From the NCBI GenBank assembly GCA_019135895.1, contig JAGVVH010000264.1:1-61640 (forward strand): a stretch of 61,640 nt of DNA. The letters are read 5' to 3'. Shown here in pieces: positions 55,402-61,640 of the stretch. The notes beneath the pieces were generated by a model. It made no database searches. It was not told the DNA's origin and saw nothing but the letters and a program-made list of their open reading frames with translations. Positions within the stretch are counted from its first letter, which is position 1. Every line of letters starts with the position of its first letter. Source of the stretch: Bacteroidota bacterium. Lineage in GTDB: Bacteria > Bacteroidota > Bacteroidia > Bacteroidales > WCHB1-69. A program made the translations under genes and the position numbers.

Positions 55402-58014
55402 ATGAATTGTAATGAAATACGCTCTGCCTTTTTAGAATTCTTCGAATCAAAAGGACACACAATAGTTCCTTCTTCCCCGATGGTTATAAAAAATGACCCC
55501 ACTCTGATGTTTACCAATGCCGGGATGAATCAATTTAAGGATATATTTTTAGGAAACTCTCCTGCAAAAAGCTTGCGAGTTGTGGATTCTCAAAAGTGTT
55601 TGCGAGTTTCCGGAAAACATAATGACTTGGAAGAAGTGGGAAAAGACACCTACCATCATACCATGTTTGAAATGTTAGGCAACTGGTCTTTTGGTGATTA
55701 TTTTAAAAAGGAAGCCATTGGTTGGGCATGGGAATTTCTAACACAAATAATGAAACTTGACCCTTCTCGTCTTTATGCCACTGTCTTCGAAGGCAATAAA
55801 GAGGATAAAACCGAGGCAGACAATGAGTCCAGAGAATTTTGGAAAGCTTTTTTACCTGAGAATAGGATTCTTTACGGCAATAAAAAGGATAATTTTTGGG
55901 AAATGGGAGACACAGGGCCCTGCGGACCCTGCTCTGAAATTCATATTGATCTCCGTGATGATAAAGAACGCGCTAAAATTCCGGGAGCAGAACTCATCAA
56001 CAAGGATAATCCATTAGTAGTGGAAATTTGGAATTTGGTTTTCATTCAATTTAACAGGCTTGCATCCGGGGAATTACAACCCCTTGCTGCAAAACATGTG
56101 GATACAGGGATGGGTTTTGAGCGCCTTTGTATGGCTGTCCAGGGAAAAAAATCAAATTATGATACGGATATTTTTCAACCTGTCATTCAAAAAATTGCAA
56201 AAATATCAAACAAAATATACGGCGAGAAAGAAGATGTTGACATTGCTATGAGGGTTATTGCCGATCACTTAAGGGCCGTCAGCTTTGCCATTGCAGATGG
56301 GCAATTACCTTCCAATACCGGAGCCGGATATGTCATCCGCCGAATTTTAAGGCGGGCAATTCGCTATGGCTATACCTTTTTGGGATTCAATCAACCGTTC
56401 ATTTGGACTCTTGTAGATGAGTTGAAAAACTTAATGGGCAAACAATTCACCGAATTGAAAAGCCAGCAATCTCTAATAGAAAAAGTAATTCAGGAAGAAG
56501 AAAACTCTTTTCTTAAAACCCTTGAATCCGGTATTGCAAAATTCGAAAGCTACTGTTCCAAATCAATAAATAGCAAAGTCATTCAAGGTGATTTTGCTTT
56601 TGAATTGTTTGATACATTTGGATTTCCGATTGATCTGACACAATTGCTGGCATCTGAAAAAGGATTAACGGTTGATATGGAGGGCTTCCAAAAAGGCCTT
56701 GCGCTTCAAAAACAACGCTCTCGTGATGCAGCAGCTATTGAAACTGATGATTGGGTGGAATTAAAACCGACTGCAAAAGAGTCTGAATTTGTTGGTTATC
56801 ATTCATTGAGTTGTGATTCAAACATTATAAAATATAGACGAATAAAATCAAAAGGAAAAGTATTTTTTCAGTTAGTTCTTGATAAAACCCCATTTTACGC
56901 TGAATCAGGCGGCCAAGTTGGAGATATTGGCACCCTGGAAAATGTAAATCAAAAGATAGAAATTAAGAATACCGTCAAGGAAAATAATCTGATTGTTCAT
57001 ATTGCAGAAGTGCTTCCTGAAAATCTCAATGCAACGTTTAGTGCTAAAGTTGATGAGGAAAGCAGAATAGCTTCCCAGAACAACCACAGTGCCACTCATT
57101 TAGTACACTTTGCTTTAAGAAAAGTGCTGGGTTCTCATGTAGAGCAAAAGGGATCTTTGGTTACACCTGAGAGGTTGCGTTTCGACTTCTCACATTTTAC
57201 CAAGGTTACTAATGAAGAGATTAGAGAAGTGGAAAAGATCGTCAATAGTCTGATTCGCAAGAATATTGTTTTACAGGAATTTGAACATACTCCTATTCAA
57301 AAGGCCCGAGAGATGGGGGCAATGGCTCTATTTGGTGAAAAATATGGCGACGAAGTTCGTGTGATTAAATTTGGAGAATCGATAGAATTATGTGGAGGAA
57401 CCCACACTCCTGCTACCGGGAATATTGGCATTATTAAGATTACAACCGAAAGCGCCATTGCTGCAGGAGTCCGCAGAATTGAAGCAGTAACCGGAAAGGG
57501 AGCAGAAGAATATCTTACTCATTTTGCTGATTTGGCTGAAGATTTAAAACTCTTTTTTAATTCACCCAATATCATGCAGTCTGTTCAGAAAATGGCCCAA
57601 CAAAATGAACTGTTACTTAAAGAAATTGAAAGTTTTCAAAAAGAGAAAACGCAAATTTTGATTAGTCAATTGGAAAAAAAGGTTGAACATCTTAACAATT
57701 TCAATATTATTCGGGAAGTAAACACGACAGATCCTGATATTTTGAAACAAGCGGCATATAATTTACGCAATAAATTTGAAAGGTTACTTATAGTTTTAGG
57801 GAGTCAATATAATGATAAGCCAAATTTGATTGTAGCTTTATCCGATGATCTCATAGCTGAAGGATATCATGCGTCTAATTTAATAAGAGAAGCTGCTATT
57901 TTGATTCAGGGCGGCGGAGGTGGCCAACCATCTTTGGCAACTGCCGGAGGTAAAAATTGTAATGGTCTTGAACAAGCTGTTGAAAAAGTAGTGACCATAG
58001 TTTTAAATAAATAA
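55402..58014 (+). CDS. alaS: Alanyl-tRNA synthetase
   Basis: Charges tRNA-Ala. The 870-residue protein has the class II catalytic domain (MFTNAGMNQFKDIFLG near 35; MGDTGPCGPCSEIHID near 173), the tRNA-recognition region, the editing domain with the metal motif NHSATHLVHFAL near 557 and CGGTHTPATGNIG near 665, and a C-terminal DHHA1/C-Ala domain with the Gly-rich IQGGGGGQPSLATAGG. All parts are present at normal length. Confidence 0.98.
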   Translation: MNCNEIRSAFLEFFESKGHTIVPSSPMVIKNDPTLMFTNAGMNQFKDIFLGNSPAKSLRVVDSQKCLRVSGKHNDLEEVGKDTYHHTMFEMLGNWSFGDYFKKEAIGWAWEFLTQIMKLDPSRLYATVFEGNKEDKTEADNESREFWKAFLPENRILYGNKKDNFWEMGDTGPCGPCSEIHIDLRDDKERAKIPGAELINKDNPLVVEIWNLVFIQFNRLASGELQPLAAKHVDTGMGFERLCMAVQGKKSNYDTDIFQPVIQKIAKISNKIYGEKEDVDIAMRVIADHLRAVSFAIADGQLPSNTGAGYVIRRILRRAIRYGYTFLGFNQPFIWTLVDELKNLMGKQFTELKSQQSLIEKVIQEEENSFLKTLESGIAKFESYCSKSINSKVIQGDFAFELFDTFGFPIDLTQLLASEKGLTVDMEGFQKGLALQKQRSRDAAAIETDDWVELKPTAKESEFVGYHSLSCDSNIIKYRRIKSKGKVFFQLVLDKTPFYAESGGQVGDIGTLENVNQKIEIKNTVKENNLIVHIAEVLPENLNATFSAKVDEESRIASQNNHSATHLVHFALRKVLGSHVEQKGSLVTPERLRFDFSHFTKVTNEEIREVEKIVNSLIRKNIVLQEFEHTPIQKAREMGAMALFGEKYGDEVRVIKFGESIELCGGTHTPATGNIGIIKITTESAIAAGVRRIEAVTGKGAEEYLTHFADLAEDLKLFFNSPNIMQSVQKMAQQNELLLKEIESFQKEKTQILISQLEKKVEHLNNFNIIREVNTTDPDILKQAAYNLRNKFERLLIVLGSQYNDKPNLIVALSDDLIAEGYHASNLIREAAILIQGGGGGQPSLATAGGKNCNGLEQAVEKVVTIVLNK

Positions 58015-58075
58015 TACTTTTTCACTACATCTTAGAAATCTTCTATTTTCTTTCGGAATGAAAAGAGATGTATGG

Positions 58076-58699
58076 TTATCGTCTATTTAAATACCTTTTC
58101 GGAATTTCCACGTTTGAATTTGCCAGTGATAAATTAAAAAAATGGGTCAGATTCACATCGTTCATGATCTCCTTTCCTGATTCAATCAACAAAGGTTGTA
58201 AGATATAGGAAACAATATCTTCACTCCCCCCTTTTTTTACAAACAAATGGATAATATTGTGAATGAAAAAAGTAGCATATTGAGTAATATCTATCTCTGA
58301 ATTGAAATGATCCAGGTCTATACCTCTTTTAATAATTCTCTTCGTGATAGAAATAACGCTGTTCTCATCTTCGTGAAGAAAAAAGCCACCAGTATTCATC
58401 TCTCTTTCGAAAAAATAATTTTCAACTATATAGCTTTTTTTTAATTCATAAATAATAAAAAGTAATACCTCAACCATATTGTTGCAATTTTGGCATTTTT
58501 CAAGAAAGTTCTTTCTAAATCTCTGTCTCCAGTATATCTGAAGCATTCTTTCCATATTTTCCCTGTTTGTATAACGATTAAAAATTGTTTTTTTAGTCAC
58601 ATTAATCCCTTTAGAAATTTCATCAATGGTTCTGTCAAAACCATTTTTTTCAAAATATTGGTATAAGATTTCTGTTTTTTGATGATTTAATCTGTTCAT
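58076..58699 (-). CDS. TetR family transcriptional regulator
   Basis: A 207-residue protein. The N-terminal helix-turn-helix (residues 6-50; TIDEISKGINVTKKTIFNRY) is of the TetR type, and the remaining helices form a ligand-binding or dimerisation domain with few conserved residues. The ATG at 58699 is preceded by an excellent AGGAGG 4 bases upstream, which is unusual in this phylum. No obvious target operon is adjacent: alaS converges on one side and a 450-base A+T-rich gap lies upstream. Confidence 0.82.
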   Translation of the reverse strand: MNRLNHQKTEILYQYFEKNGFDRTIDEISKGINVTKKTIFNRYTNRENMERMLQIYWRQRFRKNFLEKCQNCNNMVEVLLFIIYELKKSYIVENYFFEREMNTGGFFLHEDENSVISITKRIIKRGIDLDHFNSEIDITQYATFFIHNIIHLFVKKGGSEDIVSYILQPLLIESGKEIMNDVNLTHFFNLSLANSNVEIPKRYLNRR

Positions 58700-58729
58700 G
58701 ACTCCTCCTATTTTTGAAACAATAAACAA

Positions 58730-59183
58730 AATTTATATACACTATTTGTCTTTTCTCAATAATATGCAATTCGCACTTTTAATTATTCCTCCCTAACTAT
58801 CTTTAATTTAAATATTTTAACAAAGATAATATTACTTTATATAGATATTGAATTATATACATTGATCTCTCATTCAAAAAACAAATTTAAATAAATATCA
58901 TTTACAAAAATAAAAAAAATAGATAAAAAAATTAATTTCTTTGAAAAATTGTTTATTATTTGTTTCTTTTAAAATATGAGAGTGTAAATAAAAAAAAGAA
59001 ATTAAACAATATATTAAATAACTCACTAACCGTAAAAATCCAAAAAGAGTAAATAAAAAACATTATTCAAAACAAATAAGCAAATAACAAATTGATATCC
59101 AGTATATAAAAGAATTCTACTTTACAATTTTCAGCTATTTATATAATTCCGGTTGAAAATTTTATGAATTGTAAAATTAAATC
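58730..59183. other. A+T-rich gap without a gene
   Basis: About 450 bases with no supported reading frame, tRNA or clear hairpin. It contains the start region of the TetR gene, two copies of TTATATACAnT (58733-58743 and 58853-58863) that could be regulator half-sites, and an isolated minus-strand AGGGAGG (near 58788) with only a six-codon frame after it. I see nothing else. Confidence 0.5.
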
Positions 59184-59609
59184 CTATAGATTTTTACTAT
59201 AGTAATTAAGTTCCTCTCTATTATCCCATTTTTGAGATTTCCAAAAACCATTTCCAATCTCGTTATCTTTTAACACAAGCAGACCGGCCTTTCGAATACC
59301 CTCTTTCTTAAGCTCACAATATACTTCCTTCATTAGGGATTGGGCGATGCCGCGGTTGCGGTAATCAGGATGAACCGTTGCGTGATAAATATAACCTCTT
59401 CGCCCGTCGTTGCTGCTAAGAACTACCCCAACAATCCTATTCTCATCAAGCGCAACAAAATTAGAAGTTGGATTTTTCTTTAGAAATTTTGCTATTCCTT
59501 CTGCTGAATCATCATAATTTCTAAGACACATTCCCGGGGTAGATAACCACAAATGAAAGACCTCATCATAATCATCGATTTTCATTAACCTTATTTCAAT
59601 AGCTGACAT
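59184..59609 (-). CDS. GNAT family N-acetyltransferase
   Basis: A 141-residue single-domain acetyltransferase. The acetyl-CoA binding motif A is HPDYRNRGIAQSLMKEV near 77-93, preceded by the strand GYIYHATV. The N-terminus IRLMKIDDYDEVFHLW is typical. The acceptor is unknown. A promoter-like TATTTTTG lies 36 bases upstream of the ATG. Confidence 0.88.
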   Translation of the reverse strand: MSAIEIRLMKIDDYDEVFHLWLSTPGMCLRNYDDSAEGIAKFLKKNPTSNFVALDENRIVGVVLSSNDGRRGYIYHATVHPDYRNRGIAQSLMKEVYCELKKEGIRKAGLLVLKDNEIGNGFWKSQKWDNREELNYYSKNL

Positions 59610-59644
59610 AGTATAAGCATATTTAAATTCATAAAATTGAAAGG

Positions 59645-59652
59645 CAAAAATA
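59645..59652 (-). promoter_or_regulatory. Promoter -7 box for the GNAT gene
   Basis: Minus-strand TATTTTTG, 35 bases before the ATG at 59609. Confidence 0.45.
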
Positions 59653-59797
59653 CAAGGATTTTATTATTTATGTCGACTTGTTTTATAAGAAATAGCAAAA
59701 TAAATAAAGGGAAAAACATCTTTGTTTATGAAAAGCAGCGTTACAATTCTCTGTTAACAGTTTAAAAACAAGCATTTTACAATGAATTTTAAGAGTT

Positions 59798-59829
59798 TTT
59801 GTTTCTATTTAGAATATTTTTGTATTTTT
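59798..59829 (+). promoter_or_regulatory. Promoter of tRNA-Cys
   Basis: TTTG (59798-59801), 20 bases, TATTTTTG (59822-59829). It has the same spacing as the tRNA-Asn promoter and lies 12 bases before the tRNA. Confidence 0.8.
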
Positions 59830-59841
59830 GTCGCATTGAAT

Positions 59842-59912
59842 GGTCTCTTAGCCGAGTGGTTAGGCGCCGGTCTGCAAAACCGTTTACAGCGGTTCGAATC
59901 CGCTAGAGACCT
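59842..59912 (+). tRNA. tRNA-Cys (anticodon GCA)
   Basis: A 71-base cloverleaf. Acceptor GGTCTCT pairs with AGAGACC, the anticodon stem CCGGT/ACCG encloses CTGCAAA (anticodon GCA), and the T-loop is GGTTCGAATCC. The discriminator is T, as usual for Cys. Confidence 0.97.
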
Positions 59913-59930
59913 CTAAAAATAAAATGTCAG

Positions 59931-59957
59931 AGCCACTTTAAACAGGTGGCTTTTTTT
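59931..59957 (+). terminator. Intrinsic terminator of tRNA-Cys
   Basis: Stem AGCCAC (59931-59936) with GTGGCT (59946-59951), then a T run. Confidence 0.75.
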
Positions 59958-59972
59958 AGTGAACTATTTTTG

Positions 59973-59980
59973 TATTTTTG
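59973..59980 (+). promoter_or_regulatory. Promoter -7 box for the phosphotransferase gene
   Basis: TATTTTTG, 20 bases before the ATG at 60001. It rules out the in-frame start at 59959. Confidence 0.6.
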
Positions 59981-60000
59981 CTTTTATAAAAAGAGTTATC

Positions 60001-61143
60001 ATGTCTTATAATGAATTGATTTTAATAAATCTTGCAGAGAAATTCAATCAAGTTCCTTGTATAAAAATTGAAAAAATCCCTCAATCCGGTTCTGTGAGAT
60101 TATATTTCAGGTTGTTTTTTGAAAATAGAGATTCTATTGTAGGCGTTTACAATGCTGATCTGAAAGAGAATCATGCCTACTTTACTTTTAGTCATCATTT
60201 CCTTTCAAAACAAATCAGGGTTCCTGAAATTTTGGCCATTGATTCTTCCTGTCAATATTATCTTTTGTCTGATTTAGGTGACGAAACACTCTACTCTTTT
60301 CTCTCTACGCATCGGGAAGAAGAGGAATTGTCGGAAGAAACCATTCATTATTATCGGGAAGTAATCAGACAACTGCCCTTGTTACAAATTTCAGGTAAAG
60401 AAGGTTTTGATTTTTCCGTTTGCTATCCTCGTTTTGCCTTTGACCGTCAATCGATGCAATGGGACCTTAATTATTTTAAGTACTATTTTCTAAAGCTGAC
60501 AGGAATTTCATTTGACGAACAACTTCTTGAAGATGATTTCAATACTCTTATAGATTTCTTGCTTGAGGCTGAGAGCAACTATTTCTTGTATCGCGATTTT
60601 CAGTCGCGCAACATTATGATTTACCGGAAAAAAGTCTATTTTATAGATTTTCAGGGAGGCAGAAAAGGGCCTTTGCAATATGATATTGCTTCGTTGCTCT
60701 ATGATGGAAAAGCAGCAATTCCTCAAAAATACAGGGAACAATTTTTGGAATACTATTTGGATGAGCTTGAAAAAGTCACCGATTTTAATCGCAAAGATTT
60801 TTTGCTTCGCTATGACGGCTTTGTATTGATTCGCATTTTACAGGCCTTGGGAACTTACGGCTTCAGGGGATATTATGAAAAAAAATCACACTTTTTATTA
60901 AGCATACCCTATGCAGTTCGCAACATTGCCCATTTATTAAAAACAATGAAGTTGCCAATCCAAATTCCTGTATTGTTGAGTGTCTTAAAAGAGATAACCG
61001 AATCTCCTGATATTCCTGGAGCATTACCAGTTTTTCGTACAAAAAGGGAATTCCACAGGATTTGTCGGTCAACGGAGGAGGTTTTGTTTTTGATTGCCGT
61101 GCACTTCCTAATCCCGGTCGGGAACCGCAATATGCTTCTCTGA
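60001..61143 (+). CDS. Aminoglycoside phosphotransferase-fold kinase, 5' part of a frameshifted APH-RapZ gene
   Basis: The kinase domain occupies residues 1 to about 335: it has a Brenner-type catalytic loop YFLYRDFQSRNIM (Asp-x-x-x-x-Asn) and the DFG-like FIDFQGGRKGPLQYDIASL. Fold relatives include AmgK, the N-acetylmuramate kinase of peptidoglycan recycling; the substrate here is unproven. In Bacteroidota this kinase is normally continuous with a RapZ C-terminal domain. Here the frame leaves that sequence near 61010-61028 and ends in about 40 unrelated residues, because the RapZ part continues in the -1 frame. Start ATG 60001 was chosen because a promoter box lies between it and 59959. Confidence 0.82.
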   Translation: MSYNELILINLAEKFNQVPCIKIEKIPQSGSVRLYFRLFFENRDSIVGVYNADLKENHAYFTFSHHFLSKQIRVPEILAIDSSCQYYLLSDLGDETLYSFLSTHREEEELSEETIHYYREVIRQLPLLQISGKEGFDFSVCYPRFAFDRQSMQWDLNYFKYYFLKLTGISFDEQLLEDDFNTLIDFLLEAESNYFLYRDFQSRNIMIYRKKVYFIDFQGGRKGPLQYDIASLLYDGKAAIPQKYREQFLEYYLDELEKVTDFNRKDFLLRYDGFVLIRILQALGTYGFRGYYEKKSHFLLSIPYAVRNIAHLLKTMKLPIQIPVLLSVLKEITESPDIPGALPVFRTKREFHRICRSTEEVLFLIAVHFLIPVGNRNMLL

Positions 61144-61394
61144 CAGGAAAAGATGAAAAGGTAGTGAGTTACATGAAACAATATAAGCAGACGGTAGCTT
61201 TTCAACAGAATGTCTTTGCTTTGATTGATGCTTCCATTGACAATTATCTTGAAAGAAGGTTTACCCGATTAATGGTTAATTTCGGGTGTACCGGCGGGCA
61301 ACACCGTTCCGTCTATTTTGCTGAACTTTTGGCTGCTCATTTGAAAGAGAAATATCATACCGTAAATGTATTACTCCGGCACACCAATTTATAG
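61011..61394 (+). pseudogene. RapZ C-terminal domain, detached by a -1 frameshift
   Basis: In the frame one base behind the kinase gene, an open stretch of about 127 codons encodes SFSYKKGIPQD, then NGGGFVFDCRALPNPGR, LTGKDEKV and VNFGCTGGQHRSVYFAE; this is the RapZ (YvcJ) C-terminal domain, which binds amino-sugar phosphate in E. coli RapZ. A TGA at 61008-61010 closes this frame upstream, and no ATG is available; a TTG lies at 61062. It is therefore the 3' part of a broken or recoded kinase-RapZ gene, or a sequencing error split it. Confidence 0.8.
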
Positions 61395-61480
61395 GAATTT
61401 GCAACATCCCTATAAAACTGCGATTATTTTTCCTGATTATTATTTTTTGTCGCAATCTGCAAAAGGAACTCATTTGTTTT

Positions 61481-61640
61481 AGCGATTGTAGCGGAAACTC
61501 CGCAAAAGTGTAGGGTTTGGGGCACGGGGAGCGGTAATGTCCCAAAAAGTGTGTATGGTAAAAGTTCATTTTGTATTTGCAAAGTTATTATTTTTTTAAT
61601 CCTATTTTCATCTTCAAAATTTTTGCGGTCAATAATCCCA
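61481..61640. other. Window-edge sequence that may be the end of a mobile element
   Basis: After the RapZ stop the sequence is unlike the surrounding A+T-rich gaps: it has a small hairpin (GCGGA 61491-61495 with TCCGC 61499-61503), a G-rich stretch to about 61534, then TGTCCCAAAAAGTGTGTA (61539-61556), which resembles terminal repeats of IS256-like elements. No transposase is visible before the window ends, so this is a weak call. Confidence 0.25.

Noticed and set aside
58770..58800. Isolated AGGGAGG on the minus strand upstream of the TetR gene as a leader peptide start
   Set aside because: Only a six-codon GTG frame follows at poor spacing; too little support.
61035..61047. Possible slippery site for programmed frameshifting at the A-run
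   Set aside because: The in-frame heptamer is A AAA AGG, which does not fit X XXY YYZ, and the homologous SFSYKK sequence requires the shift further upstream.

Overview
This window reads as chromosomal DNA from a member of the Bacteroidota, most likely the Bacteroidia (Bacteroidales or a close relative). The grounds are: A+T-rich sequence; the Bacteroidota -7 promoter box (TAnnTTTG, usually TATTTTTG) in front of most transcription units; almost no Shine-Dalgarno (SD) sequences; and lineage-typical genes such as a FeoA-FeoB fusion, a PiT-PhoU fusion, a DUF2723 membrane protein, an M6 peptidase with a type IX secretion sorting tail, and an aminoglycoside-phosphotransferase/RapZ pair. No prophage, CRISPR array or complete insertion sequence was seen. 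Most of the window is core genome.

Layout. 1-5.1 kb (minus strand): tRNA-Leu, lysS, a D-2-hydroxyacid dehydrogenase and an exported S9B peptidase. 5.4-10.6 kb (plus): secA overlapping a glycosyltransferase, then a HAD phosphatase. 10.6-12.3 kb (minus): a two-gene ABC exporter. 12.4-16.8 kb (plus): parE and a PiT-PhoU transporter. 16.8-19.4 kb (minus): a deacetylase-like protein and miaB. 19.4-23.7 kb (plus): secreted M6 protease, sufE, the rpsF-rpsR-rplI operon and a small PD-(D/E)XK protein. 23.7-28.0 kb: TonB, XTP pyrophosphatase, rpmF, DUF177, YitT, tRNA-Asn and folD. 28.3-32.1 kb: VOC protein, AraC regulator, nspC, gmk and nadD. 32.2-37.4 kb: RNA m5U methyltransferase, MltF-like lytic transglycosylase, two lipoproteins and pheS. 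37.5-45.3 kb: DUF2723 protein, purD, SPFH protein, free-methionine-sulfoxide reductase and a transglutaminase-like protein. 45.3-53.9 kb: FeoAB with its small Cys-rich partner, purB, VanX-like dipeptidase, a dehydrogenase-acetyltransferase fusion, tRNA-Lys, folE and an MBL hydrolase. 53.9-61.6 kb: MORN-repeat protein, alaS, TetR regulator, GNAT protein, tRNA-Cys, a frameshifted phosphotransferase/RapZ gene and an edge sequence that may belong to a mobile element.

Functionally the region is dominated by translation (four tRNAs, lysS, pheS, alaS, miaB, bS6, bS18, bL9, bL32, DUF177, RNA methylation), nucleotide and cofactor synthesis (purD, purB, gmk, nadD, folD, folE), envelope and export functions (secA, lytic transglycosylase, VanX-like, peptidases, TonB) and ion uptake (FeoAB, PiT).

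The observations I rate highest are: strong SD sequences on rpsR, rplI and possibly the DUF177 gene, in a lineage whose ribosomes normally ignore SD; a shared TTTGCACCCC promoter start on three translation-related units; a glycerol-dehydrogenase-like/GNAT fusion; and a -1 frameshift splitting the phosphotransferase-RapZ gene close to a compositionally odd window edge. I did not find a convincing new multi-gene system.
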